This document shows, in pieces, positions 34,011 through 44,640 of a stretch of 64,000 bases of DNA. The stretch lies in the NCBI GenBank assembly GCA_030765065.1, contig CM060990.1, forward strand, positions 664,962,618-665,026,617. The letters are read 5' to 3'. The position numbers and the translations under genes were made by a program. The notes under the pieces are model-generated. The model had not been told where the DNA came from, did not search any database, and saw nothing but the letters and a program-made list of their open reading frames with translations. Origin of the DNA: Deroplatys truncata. Its lineage: Eukaryota > Arthropoda > Insecta > Mantodea > Mantidae. The first letter of the stretch is position 1; each line of letters starts with the position of its first letter.

Positions 34011-34351
34011 GTTAATGATGAATACTGGACTAAACACTTTAAGTGCTAAATACAACTTATTAGCAGGGTCTTCAAACATCAGTACCTGCAATGCTTTTCA
34101 CACCTGATCTAACATTTCCTTGAATATCTGCGCTTCTGATGCAATTTAGTTCTTCTGTTTCACTAAAAGAATTCCCTTTTTTTGCTACTTCGGCATTTTT
34201 CAATATTTTCCTTAGTTTTCCATAAAGTGTAGGACCTGTTGGTTATGAAGATCCTTCTAGTTCAGTGATGTATTCCAATAAATCATTCGCATATTCCTTG
34301 ACGAATTTTGCCTCTGTTGAAGTTATACTTACTTCATCATTGTCAGTGGTT

Positions 34352-35000
34352 TCATGAAATTGACACCAGATTGCTGATAGAGTCCAGATCTTCTGACTGC
34401 ACAAACTCAATTATATCACGAAGATGCTTCTCAACGTAGAAAACGGCCTCGAACCAAATATTCCATCTTGTCAGCACTGGCATTGGATACTTTTCTTTGA
34501 AAAATCGAACATACCAGAGCCTTCTCCTTCTTGTATTGAGAAGGACAGCTATAACTTTAGCCACAACTGCATTAAGTTTCGTTAGTTCCTTCGTGAATAT
34601 GCAACCACCAAATTTAACACTGAATATGAACTGCATCCTTTCTGAGGAAGACATTCAGGAAACTGAAGCACTTTGACACATATTTTGTACTGTTGCTTAC
34701 CAGTCCCAAGTTATTGTCGTAGTTAATAGAGCACTTCTGTACAGAAATAAGTGTTGCCCTGTTGCATGATTTTGTATCAGCTGCTTACAGAATATGTACA
34801 TCAGCAACACACAACTCTTGCTCTATTTTTGGTAGAGGAAGGTGAAATAACACGACAAATGCACATCGACCCAACCGATCTGTCGTTTCGTCACATAGTA
34901 ACATAACCTTCTGACCACAGACTACGTCTTCCACTTGTTGATCTCTTTCATCTCTCAGCAGTGGAACATACTTCTCTCTTAACAATCTAACTTGCGGCAA
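34352..35000 (-). pseudogene. hAT-family (CGGBP1-like) transposase fragment
   Basis: Minus-strand translation gives LLREKYVPLLRDERDQQVED, then VMLLCDETTDRLGRCAFVVL, the first catalytic Asp box (DETTD) typical of BED-finger hAT transposases and their domesticated CGGBP1 relatives. After a stretch with stops (about 34655-34784) a second frame has FTKELTKLNAVVAKV, LLNTRRRRLWYVRFFKEKYP and VLTRWNIWFEAVFYVEKHL. That is the conserved Thr-Arg-Trp-Asn region downstream in the same family. The N-terminal BED finger and the C-terminal dimerisation part are not here. The fragment lies between LIR copies 5 and 6, which face each other, and so may be internal to an element ending in those repeats. It is dead by stops. 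Confidence 0.75.
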
Positions 35001-35193
35001 ATTTCCGGCACCTGTTAAAAAAGATATTAGGAATAAACGTTATAAAGTCGCCAGGAAAACACCTGAATTCGCATTATTGCGTATATAAAACTGATAAATT
35101 TGACATATTCGCGTTATTGTCTCATTTCCTTTTATTTCGCGAAGTAAATATCTCTAATTTTCGAATATTTAACAAGGTTATGTATAGGTAACT

Positions 35194-35578
35194 AGGCGGC
35201 GCCGTGGCCGAGTGGTTAGACCGCTCGCCTCCCACCGAGGCGGACCGGGTTCAATCCCAGGGACCTGCATGTGGGATTTGTGGTGGACGAAGCGGCGTCT
35301 GGGCGGGTTTTCTCCGGGATTTCCGGTTTCCCCCGCCACTCATTCCACCAAATGCTCCATCATCACCTTTCCTTTCATCCATTTCACCAACATTTCGCTT
35401 CATCTACTTCCTTCCTCATATACCAGGCATCGGGCTGATCACCCATCCTGGATGTTCTGTCTGATCCATGAGTGTCTGCTCCTCGACGGGCCTCTGACCC
35501 CAGGCACCCGCTTGTAAGTCCTGGGGGGTGTAAGTCCTACATAAGAGGAGGGTAAACAGATAATGAATGAATGAATGA
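35194..35578 (+). repeat. SINE2, Ser/Leu-tRNA-derived, 14-bp target duplication
   Basis: Best-preserved copy: GGCGCCGTGGCCGAGTGG (A box), ACCGGGTTCAATCCCAGG (B box), body as at 20582, and a 3' tail of GAAT repeats (GAATGAATGAATGAAT). The exact duplication ATGTATAGGTAACT flanks it (35180-35193 and 35579-35592). The intact boxes and perfect duplication suggest a recent insertion. Frames across it (86 and 101 codons) are SINE sequence. Confidence 0.95.
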
Positions 35579-35592
35579 ATGTATAGGTAACT

Positions 35593-36283
35593 GTTTCCCA
35601 AGTATTTTAGGGAATATTTTTAAAAAGTCGGTGTTATCGCAAGCGCGAAAAATGCAGATCCCTACCTATGGGATACGAGATTCTGTAGTTGAATTACATT
35701 TATCACTGACTTCTGTATTCAAACAATTATATGAACGTGCTCCTTATTTCTTTGCATTATTACAGCAGTAGCAAAATAATAGTTATGTTTTTTCTTAAGT
35801 AAATATCACGAAATTGTCTACAATACACATCTTGGATCAAAATATCCTCAACGGTACTTTTAGCCATACAATTTATACGTCGCTTTCATATGACAAATGT
35901 TGCGCTATTCTATCCACTTAGCTTTTCTGCAGATCTGATTTGTTAAAAGGGACGCAAGACACTTAAATACTAGGCTCGAGAATTAGTTAAACAGTGCCTG
36001 AATTTATAACTAGTAATCCCTGGTTTTTTTAGGTTCTAAAAAGTTAAAAATTGGATTTAACTATCTGTATAATAGGATTTAATATGTTCAGTTTAGAAAC
36101 TTAAAGAATTTTTTAAAATATATATTTTTTTAAATCATTGGACATGCCATTGTGTTTAAAATACTGTAAGTTTAAATTGTAAAAAGTTAAATTAACTGTA
36201 ACTTAAGTATGTATTTGAAAGTACCAACTTCAATACACCTACGATTATACTCGCTGCCAAAGAAGAAAGCGATTGACGTTTCG

Positions 36284-36284
<1 letters not shown>
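35593..36284. other. No gene recognised
   Basis: AT-rich; no motif or shared repeat seen. Confidence 0.5.

Positions 36285-36340
<56 letters not shown>
36285..36340 (+). repeat. (GA)n microsatellite, 56 bp
   Basis: Uninterrupted GA dinucleotide run of 28 units, flanked by GTTTCGCG on the left and GCCATGTTGCCG on the right. Confidence 0.98.
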
Positions 36341-36341
<1 letters not shown>

Positions 36342-36529
36342 CCATGTTGCCGCTTATCGCGACCACTTGGAGAGCGGTTTAGAATTATGTGTACAAAGGC
36401 GATTCCGATGCGCCTGCACTGTAAGGTGGGTATTATTTATATTCTTATATGAATACAACTATAAAATAATCAATATACATGCAAAGGATAGAACATGCAA
36501 GAATATATCAGTGTAAAAATCTGCGATAA

Positions 36530-37467
36530 CAAATGAAGGAGGTTTATTTTTGAAGGAGGAGTTGTATTGTTATTTCCACTGTTGGGGAGCCGAACTTGAT
36601 GAAGTAACTGCCCCGTATGGTACAAAGTTTCCGGTGGCCTTCGCCCCACTGTTCACATTCCGGTGGTCTTCGCCCCCAGTTTAGGAATCAACTTTGTATT
36701 TTTATGTTTCTTTAAATATTATATATTTATGTTTGCCTCCGCTGCGTCAATATTAATTTGTAGAAACATGTATTTCTTAACAGGGGATGATGCGGCGAAA
36801 GAATGTAGGCTTACACAAATTATAATTTTACTTCACTTCTTTTATTAATTCTTCACACAACTAAATAACACTTCACTGAATTATAGAGAGCTGTGAGATT
36901 ATTTATTAATTACTTGCACTTTTTTAAAACGTAAACTTTATAATGAATGTTCGTCTCACACTGAATACGTATTAAACTTCTCGAGGACGCGTCTCGCGTC
37001 CAGTTATGAACACTGTCTACTAGCAACTGACTTCTACCGCCTGAATTTGCAAATTTCATCTATTTCAAGTCTTTGATTGGCTAATCCTACTCCAATAGAA
37101 TACTTTTATTTCACTTAAGCTTTTCTGGTCGTTGATTGACCGTTTATAAACTGTCTAAAAATTACATTATTGTTGCTCCAAGAATTACTAGTAGCATTAT
37201 TAAACTTTCTAATTCATTATTGCCTCAAGGTTACCTCATTGTTAACAACTTTCGGCTTCTATTCTCACAGCTCCAACATTATTAAATTACATAATACATT
37301 CACATGACATTATTAAACATGTATACAATAATATAAACATTAACACAATGCCTGTTACGTATATTTTATATGTTATTTATACACATATTGCTTTAAGGCG
37401 GGTTGTTATTAAATTTATATATTATATAATTAGACTGAAATTATTTAAGTGTTAAAAATACTGTCTC
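36530..37467 (-). repeat. LIR long inverted-repeat unit, copy 6
   Basis: Reverse copy with core 36804-37278 (475 bp, TGTAGG to CAACA). The inner end has GGTGGCCTTCGCCC and GGTGGTCTTCGCCC blocks, and the outer terminus is GTGTTAAAAATACTGTCTCA. It faces LIR copy 5 over a 2.5-kb interior containing the hAT fragment, a SINE2 and the GA microsatellite. Confidence 0.86.
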
Positions 37468-38273
37468 ACAAGAGAGACATGCCTGTGAAATATTGATACT
37501 TACTCTAATGGGAAAATGCCGCTGGTTCTCTCTATTATTTCTCGCGCTTGTCTTTTAATTGGGATACCTTTACCAAAATACGGTTTTATTCAGTTACTGA
37601 GCACGCTCAGTTTTTCGTTTGGCTCGCTGTCTTTGCCGCTATTTTTGGATATTCTTAAATATCCAATAAAAGTGTTATTACAATTACAAATGCTCACAAA
37701 ACACGCGCAGATACACGGACTCAAACACACGTAAACACAAAGCAAATAACCCTACAAATAGAATGTTGCAAAATAACTTGTCAATACACAAGAAATCTCT
37801 AATCCCATGCAAATACATTAAGCTGTGGCTAAAGGAAGCATTGCTTATAACCGCAGCGACAGCAGAAGATAAGACGTGCAGTTCATGATACTGCAACGGT
37901 CGCTCGCCAGGCACGTCATGCTAATCACGTGTTACAGTATCGGCAACAAGGTTTTTGCGTCTATCATTGCTATGGTAACGTCTTAGTTCTAATTGGTCCT
38001 TCTAATCGTTGCTATGACGACCGCTATAACGTATCCATCCCCTCCTATTCACTTAAAGTTTTCCGCCATGTGGTTAGTAACTGTCAATCCCTTTCTTGAT
38101 TGGCGCCGACTTTAGTATAGTACTGAAAAACACAAATTAATTTCAAGCACTACATGCACAAGAGTTCTCAGTATACTTATTTTGTATTAGTATGGCACTG
38201 AAAAACAATCCATTAATTTCAATCCCTATATGCACAAAGGTTAACAGTACTCATTTTGCACCCCGCTTTGAAA
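37468..38273. other. No gene; includes a two-copy 75-bp tandem repeat
   Basis: At 38115-38185 and 38189-38258 two similar units (ACTGAAAAACA, ATTAATTTCAA, CTATATGCACAA, ACTCATTTTG) follow each other just downstream of the hAT C-terminal fragment. Frames at 37516 and 37684 have no recognisable domain. Confidence 0.5.
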
Positions 38274-38748
38274 GATTTTTGGGCGTAAACCCTCACCTGC
38301 CTTCCGTTAAAATGTGCTTGAAAGCGGAGAAACTGTGTTCTACTTCACATGAGGTGAGAGGTGGAAACTTCATTTCGGCTATTTCCTTAGAGTTCCAAAT
38401 CAATGATTCTTGCACTTTTTCTCCGCAGAGAACGCGACCGATTGTAGCTACGATCTTGAAATCTGGACTGCGCACTAAAACAACTTCTAACTTCTTTCTT
38501 ATAGATTCTTCACTTGGCCCAAGTACCACTTTCTTATCTCCTCTAAATTGCAACGCTTCTGTTACGGGAAGAATTGATTCTTCCAATTTTTTACTTGCAC
38601 TTTCAGGGTGAGAACAAATTGCAATGAAATAGCTTAACTCCTGTCCTGTATTAAATGCTTTCTTTGCACTTACAATGGCGGCTGCTTCATGTTCATTTAA
38701 TGAATCAATTACCTCTACGATGCTTGTGTGGTTTTCCGCATAATACAT
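38274..38748 (-). pseudogene. hAT-family transposase C-terminal fragment
   Basis: The 151-codon frame ends with PPLTSCEVEHSFSAFKHIL, the hAT dimerisation motif (Cys/Ala-x-Val-Glu-Arg-x-Phe-Ser), here with His in place of the usual Arg. Upstream it is rich in Glu/Lys helical segments (IVEVIDSLNEHEAAAIVSAK). The frame is open for 456 bases and better preserved than the other hAT pieces. It stops at TGA shortly after the motif. Upstream it is cut by the inverted-repeat element at 38768. The N-terminal part of probably the same gene appears on the far side of that insertion (40215-40830). Confidence 0.7.
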
Positions 38749-39428
38749 TGCTGTTGATAGCCACGTAGAAAGCGCGCCAAAGAAAATCTCACAGTACCTC
38801 GCGTCTATGTCACATTATTTATCGTTGTACATGGTCTTGCGAAGCCATGGACATTTCATTGGTTGCTTTAGGCCACGGTGCAAGGGTGCGCCACTCCTGC
38901 TAAATAGTTACACCAATAACCACAACAAAGGTTACAAAATGGCATAGAAACGAAAAATATGTTTACGCTCTCGATCGTATTGGCTAAAAGAGAAAGAGGT
39001 AGAGTGAGTGCAATCAGTTTGTCATACAGACCTCTTATCGTGATTGGTAGCCCATACCTTATCGGCTAGTGCAGGACACGCCTTAGAAAGGGTTAAAAGC
39101 TAAGGGAAAAACTTGACGAGCGCCCAGGTTAGCGAAATGTAGAATGTGTAGTGTGAGAAGATTTTCAGGGGGTGCAAATTAAGGCTTGAATGGTGTTCAT
39201 TAAATACATAGTAAGGCAGCACTTTATAACAAAAAATAAACATAACTGTATTCTCACAATTATATCAATGCCTGTTGCTGCATAGCAGCAAACATAACTA
39301 AATAATAAATAAAGGAGCATGTTTTCCCTCTAATTCAAACTATAATTGGTTAGTATACCTGTACTAACATATTGCTGTTCATAGGAATACAACAGGATTA
39401 TAGACAAAAATATTACCCAATTTTATTG

Positions 39429-39764
39429 TCATGATATGTATATCATATTCGCTAAACTATATAGATATTTACCTCTAGTTTCTAAACATGATCGGTCAAT
39501 TATAACAAAAGAGTAATTTGCATTTAGTAAACGAATATAATCATCTGCGGAGGATATACGGGGAGTGCCCACTTTCTGACGAGTATGTAGACCGTCTTCC
39601 CCACGTTCCTGGAATATTTTTATCCAGTAATTTACTATAAAAACACTTTTATGCACTACCGTTGCAATTGCTGTAAGAGTGCGACCAGCCTCCCACATAC
39701 CCACCATACGTTCACGCGTAATTTCGCTAGTATACGTCATGACTGGTTCTGAGACAATAAACAT
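39429..39764 (-). pseudogene. Tc1-like transposase helix-turn-helix fragment
   Basis: Same fragment as at 18504-18776: TSEITRERMVGMWEAGRTL, AIATVVHKSVFIVNYWIKIF, GEDGLHTRQKVGTPR. It lacks the catalytic core. A few substitutions separate the two copies. Confidence 0.75.
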
Positions 39765-39795
39765 GTCTTGGTTTCAATAACACCAGAAGAAGCAA

Positions 39796-40058
39796 GTCGT
39801 CCTCTAGTTTCCAAGGTCGCGGGTTCAAACCCGGCGGAGGGCGATGCATTTTTTGGGCGTAAAAATCCTTTGCATGACTTCCTTTGGAAGGGAAGTAAAG
39901 CCGGTGGTCCCGTGACGTAGATTTGCGGCACGTGAAAGAACCTCAAGCCGAGAGATACCTCTGAGCAAAATTAGCGGTCTTTCACGCCCAATATAGAATG
40001 AGACGCTAAGGACCGTAGTAGTTAAAGAGCGTCCATAAATAAATAAATAAATAAAAAA
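39796..40058 (+). repeat. SINE1 inserted in the HTH element, 8-bp target duplication
   Basis: Begins in the SINE1 head (TCGTCCTCTAGTTTCC, lacking the first 20 bases or so) with the B box GGGTTCAAACCCGG, and ends in an ATAAATAAATAA tail. AGAAGCAA flanks it on both sides (39788-39795 and 40059-40066). The paralogous element copy 1 shows the uninterrupted site near 18476-18490. Confidence 0.9.
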
Positions 40059-40214
40059 AGAAGCAAAGCATCAACCTCCCCTCTTTTCCCCTTATTGCTG
40101 TGTTATCAAGCCACCACGCTCTGCGATAAGTAAGGTGAAGGACACGCCTCAAAACACTCCAGAAAACGATGCAAAATCCGCCGAATATTTTCTTTGGTGC
40201 TTTGTGTACCCCAC

Positions 40215-40830
40215 CGTGTCACTTACAGGCTGTGGAGACAGCGGTGTCGAAGGACACCTCTCTGAATATAACCACTCGATTTGGTGCTTTCAAGAAGGCC
40301 TTTTCCACTGAAGAAATGATCTTGTTGACTGTAGGATGCTTCTCCCAATCTTTTCAGCTACCTGCAGTCCATGCGCAAGACAGGTGACACAGAGCATACA
40401 AGGATGGAAGGTCTTTAGACGTTCACCCGCTTTCAGTCGCTCACTAACAATCATAATTTATCCTCTTCTTCTGCATCTGGCCATAGGACCTTACGATGGC
40501 AATGTATCTATCACAGGGATTGCTTCGTCCACGCTTAACCATACGGTGTGGTCAACAAGTCTACCTTTATATCTTCAATAGCTTTCTCATACAACTGGGG
40601 CAATAACTTCTTTTTAAGGTGGACTCATCTGGTACTTTTGTGTTGCAAAATTCTTGAAAAAATTTTTCAGTACTGGGTTTTGAAGAGTAACAAATTGGAT
40701 TTGGAACCACCCCTTTACCAGACTCTGCTGCTTTCCCATATCTCTTCCCTTCTAACGACAATAACAGCATTTCAACTGGACAATCTCATGGCACTTCCTT
40801 CAACTATAGAATTTCAAAATATATGCATGA
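40215..40830 (-). pseudogene. hAT-family transposase N-terminal fragment
   Basis: The frame at 40567-40770 reads STEKFFQEFCNTKVPDEST, then LKRSYCPSCMRKLLKI. The PDEST-L-x-x-x-Y box precedes the first catalytic Asp in BED-type hAT transposases. Continuing, the expected DETTD region is ruined by stops. KVLWPDAEE further on may be a later conserved stretch. The 38274-38748 C-terminal fragment lies beyond the inserted element on the same strand, so the two were probably one gene with its middle partly deleted. Confidence 0.6.
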
Positions 40831-40849
40831 GATTAATTTAGGTTTTCCT

Positions 40850-41907
40850 ACTATGATAAAACTCAAATGTTGCAGCAATACCTCTTGGAACCCCGAAACC
40901 CGCCTATCATCACCACTCTAGCCAAATACAACAAAATGAATACATATATTACCCATTACCAGCGAAAGTTTCACGAAATTTGTGGCATGCAGCAAAACTT
41001 CATACCTATATATACTGATAGATAAAAAGTGAACGGGAGTAATGGTTGTGCTGTGGTACATCCTGAACATACAATTTCTTACAGTCTTCCGAATTACCTC
41101 TCTGTATTCTCCTGTGAACTTTTTGTCATAAGATTTACCTTGGAATACATAATGAATGCTGAACACCGTTGTTATCTCATCTTCGCTGACTCCATGAACG
41201 CTATTCTAGCTCTACAACAGAAGTCATCCAGAAACTCTTTAATGCAGAAATTTTACAGCTGTGGAATGATATAAGAGCCAACAATAAACGTGTGACGCTG
41301 CCATGGATACCATCTCACATGGGCATATCTGGAAATGAAAAGGCTGATGAAGCAGCTAAAGAAGCAACATGCCACTCTCCAAGCCTGGCCGACCTCAAGG
41401 TTCCGCATCACGATTTCCAAAATTTGCTAAAGTATGAAATATGTAAGAAATGGAAGCTACACTGGAGTTCCACATCCAATAGGAAACTAATCGCCTTAAG
41501 CTCCAATATTAGTTTCAGTTACCCAATAAAACATCTAATTCGTCGTGACCAGGTACCTCTCACTAGGCAACGTATCGCCCATACTGCAATTACCCATTCA
41601 TATCTCCTTGGAAAATATCATCAGCCTGCATGCAAGCACTGTCACTCCATTCTCACAGTTCAGTTGCAGAGTGCCCTATCTACGATGTTCATCGGCTTCA
41701 GTGTGGTATTCCTGCTAACCTCTCTGTGGCCTTGAGTGATCCAACAATCTGTCACAACATAGTAAAGTTTTTAAAAGAAATAAAATTGTATAATGTTATA
41801 TAATCAATGTTGTAATTTGTTTCAAAATATTGTAATTATTAGAATTTATTGTAGTCGCGTTATGACTTTAATGTTAAAGCGACAATAATAAATTAATAAA
41901 AAAAAAG
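40850..41907 (+). pseudogene. LINE 3' part: RNase H, tail, 3' UTR and poly(A)
   Basis: RNase H pieces: IYTDR*K (the expected Asp-Gly-Ser box with two changes, about 41010), SCELFVIRFTLEYIMNAEHR (Glu), LIFADSMNAILALQQ (Asp), and after a one-base frameshift near 41247 WIPSHMGISGNEKADEAAK (last Asp). The linker has LIRRDQVPLTRQRIAHTAIT and HSYLLGKYHQPACKHCHSIL, the Cys/His tail of I-type LINEs, degenerate at the end (stop at 41801-41803). A 3' UTR follows with TTATGACTTTAATG...AAGCGAC and an A-rich tail at about 41886-41907. The 5' side is truncated. This lineage is close to the minus-strand relic at 48758-49381 and distinct from that at 27645. Confidence 0.88.
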
Positions 41908-42435
41908 GTAGAATGAGATAACTGAAAAATTCAATGCCATAGCCGGGATTTGAACCACGGATCTCCCGGTCTCCGTCCGATTGCTCTAACCACTGAGCTA
42001 CCATGACAACATGCCGGCACGTCATTAAATACTCCAACTGACTCGCATTTTTTCCCGGTAAACCACAAGGAGATCTCAAATTGTATTGAGATGTCATACC
42101 CCAATGGGGACTTAATTTCATTAATTGACCTAATAGTGGTTGAAACTAAAAGCCCGGGACTAAAGTATTTACAAAGAATGTAAGTCGCCATTGGGGTATG
42201 ACATCTCAATACAATTTGAGATCTCCTTGTGGTTTACCAGGAAACATACGAGTCAGCTGGAGAATTTAATGACGTGCCGGCATGTTGCCATGGTAGCTCA
42301 GTGGTTAGAGCAACCAGACGGAGACCGGGAGATCCGTGGATCAAATCCCGGCTATGGCATTGAATTTTTCAGTTATCTGATTCTACCTTTCCAACTCTAT
42401 CCAACACACGGCGTGTGTGAAAAAAACAATTAATT
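41908..42435. repeat. SINE4 inverted dimer (palindrome, ~200-bp arms)
   Basis: Left arm 41911-42112 and right arm 42189-42392 are reverse complements of each other around a spacer of about 76 bp (TTAATTTCATTAATTGACC...TTACAAAGAATG). Each arm carries GTAGCTCAGTGGTTAGAGC (A box) and a B box (perfect GGTTCAAATCC in the left arm on minus, GGATCAAATCC in the right arm). The left arm directly abuts the poly(A) tail of the LINE. The tail CCAACACACGGCGTGTGTG appears only on the right. Confidence 0.88.
42286..42359 (+). repeat. tRNA-like 74-nt segment of SINE4
   Basis: The ends TGCCATG and TATGGCA can pair as a 7-bp acceptor stem (one G-T). D-arm GCTC...GAGC and T-arm-like ATCCG...TCAAATCCCGG are present. 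The middle does not give a normal 5-bp anticodon stem with a 7-base loop. I therefore take it as SINE promoter and not a working tRNA gene. The mirror copy is at about 41938-42010 on minus. Confidence 0.6.
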
Positions 42436-43257
42436 TCAATAAAAAAAAGTCAAGAAACTGTGCTTCTTTTGAGATTTATTCCTAACAGCATTTGCGGAAT
42501 GACTTGCTGATTGTCGATGTTACACCAAGTGAAAGTTTTTTTCTGCTGGCGCTTGTAAATTAAATGTAAATAAGAAAATTAGTCACTTGAAATACCCACC
42601 ACTGGCAAATAATTATGTTATAAAATAATTTTGGATATATGATAGAGTCTAAAGAGAGCGTGCTTCAAGCTGTACTCCAATATTATTTAATAAAACTCGC
42701 AGAGTGATGAATTATCAAAATACAAAAAATACAAGAAATGATTCCCACCTGCTTCTAATGCGTTACAGTAAATAACCTTTCCATCTATGGAACAGTTTTT
42801 GTCGATGAGAATCCACATCCCATAGTCTGCTGAAGTCGCTGGTGGTCAGAAGCCTGGATATTTTGCTGCTGGATTTCAAGATGTATGTTAATTGTTGGAA
42901 CTCTCTATAATGAAAGTTGCAATAATGCTACCCAATATCACTATTAAATGTTTGTATCTGTTTCAACCTATTGTTGCGGCATATAAAAATCACACGTTTC
43001 AGAAATGAACGTGTGCCTCTCACAACCACATTAAAAAATTCAACAAAAGTTAGTAAAATGATATAAACTGAGGGCGGACCTTTTAATTAGTTTATTATTG
43101 TAAATTTTATTCGGGAATAATACGCAAGATTTAATAAGATTTAACATTTTCGTTATTCGAACGATCTCCATTCGCTTTGAAAATATTTTTGTATACATAA
43201 ATGTACTTTATTTGCTTAAATAAGCAATTAGAAATTGTTACATTACATCACGAAAAG
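42436..43257. other. No gene recognised
   Basis: AT-rich, no motif or shared repeat. Confidence 0.5.
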
Positions 43258-44078
43258 TCTGATGTGTTGCACTCACATGACTTTCTCTACTCTTGTGCAA
43301 ACTATTTTTACAAACACTTGTTCTTCATCTACTTCATTATTGAGATAAACATTTGCAGACATTTTCTTATTGCCAATTTTTTTGTAGGTGCAGGGGAATA
43401 TGGTAGGCTTTAACCGATAGTCAAATCTTTTAAGAGCTGGTTGCTATGTGAAGCATTTCATTCTCTTTGCATGTCCAGGACATAAAAAAAATCAATAACG
43501 AATTCCCATTTGAGAAAAAGTGTAAGTATTGGAAATTTCAAACAAATAACAAGGAAATCTCGAGAGAAAAAAAAAATGTGTGTTTTAACGGGATCTAATT
43601 TTTTGTAGAAAAATGTTGTCTATCTCTTACGGTTTACCAGTTAGCCATTCAGAAAGAAGAGGGCTTTTGGGGACATTCCCAGAAAATTCAAGATATACAT
43701 TTTATTTGTCATAAAAATGTCTTAAATATATGATATTTTAATCAAAATAATTAGAGCCACTTTTGAGAAAATTAAAATTTTCGAAATATGTTCCATGTAA
43801 AGGGTAGTCTGGGGCAGGAGATTTTCTTGAAAATCTTCGTGTCGCATCTTTGAGAGATACTGAACCAGATTACCAAGTTTGGTATTTATCCGACTTGTCG
43901 TTTTTGAGTTATGCTGTTCACAGACACACAGACGCACACAGATTTTTTTCTAAAAATGCTTCTTTTTGTATTCAGGAGGCCTCAAAACATGTATTTCCGG
44001 TGAAATCTCGATATCGAGTTTTTGGGTGGAATGCAATACTTCCCCTACTTACAATACGTAGTAGATAAACTAAAAATA
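43258..44078 (-). repeat. D-family repeat, full-length reverse copy
   Basis: TCTGATGTGTTGCACTCACA at the left; then GACTTTCTCTACTC, AGATATACATTTTATTTGTC, TGTAAAGGGTAGTCTGGGG and TACCAAGTTTGGTATTTATC. It ends GGAATGCAATACTTCCCC...ACGTAGTAGATAAAC. Frames in it (70-72 codons) recur in other copies but are interrupted differently, so not genes. Confidence 0.85.
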
Positions 44079-44287
44079 GGTGTTATTGTTAGGCCCTAAT
44101 GTAAAATTAGCTCAGGTCAGGATTAAAATAGATCAGAACCTAAGAATCCGGGGCTTAATAATCACTGAAGGGAAACTCAACACCGAAAATCCTGTTTTCC
44201 AAATGTTCAGTCAACTTATTTAAACATGCAATAGCATGTCTGTCCAAGGTAAATAGGATAATTTTAAATTTAATTTCAGTAACGCCA

Positions 44288-44640
44288 TTTTTACTTTTTC
44301 TACCGCGTACCTAAGTAGAGAAGGAATTGCATTGCTTTAAAAAATTCGATATCGAGATTTCACTAGAAATATGTCTTTTGAGGCCTTTTGAATCCAAAAA
44401 CAGCAGTTTTACTTTCTCTACTACGTATTGTAAGTAGAGGAAGTATTGCATCCCACCCAAAAATTCGATAGCGAGATTTCACTAGAAATATGTCTTTTGG
44501 GGCCTTTTGAATCCAAAAACAGCAGTTTTACTTTCTCTACTACGTATTGTAAGTAGAGGAAGTATTGCATCCCACCCAAAAATTCGATAGCGAGATTTCA
44601 CCGGAAATACATATTTTGAGGACCCTGAATACAAAAAAAA
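44288..44640 (+). repeat. Three tandem 118-119-bp units from the start of the D repeat
   Basis: Units begin at 44289, 44407 and 44526 with TTTTACTTTCTCTAC or TTTTACTTTTTCTAC, and run through GAAGTATTGCATCCCACCC, AAATTCGATAGCGAGATTTC and TTTTGAATCCAAAAACAGCAG. The second and third are nearly identical; the first is diverged. The third runs into the reverse D copy that starts at 44641. Confidence 0.9.

Larger units (their letters stand above)
38768..40206 (-). mobile_element. Inverted-repeat element with Tc1-type HTH remnant, copy 2 (carries SINE1)
   Basis: Reverse copy of the element at 18332-19496. Ends are GAAAGCGCGCCAAAGAAAAT on the left and ATTTTCTTTGGTGCTTTGTG on the right, flanked by TA (38766-38767, 40207-40208). 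Without the inserted SINE1 and one target copy (271 bp) it is 1168 bp, against 1165 bp for copy 1. It sits inside a hAT transposase pseudogene. Confidence 0.85.

Noticed and set aside
38192..38611. 139-codon plus-strand frame
   Set aside because: It is antisense to the hAT C-terminal frame, which carries a recognisable motif.
42286..42359. Possible functional tRNA gene (7-bp acceptor stem)
   Set aside because: The anticodon region does not fold normally and the segment recurs within a dispersed SINE unit.
43258..44078. D repeat as a Helitron (TC start, hairpin near the other end)
   Set aside because: No CTRR terminus, no clean A/T insertion point and no Rep/helicase sequence; the resemblance is superficial.
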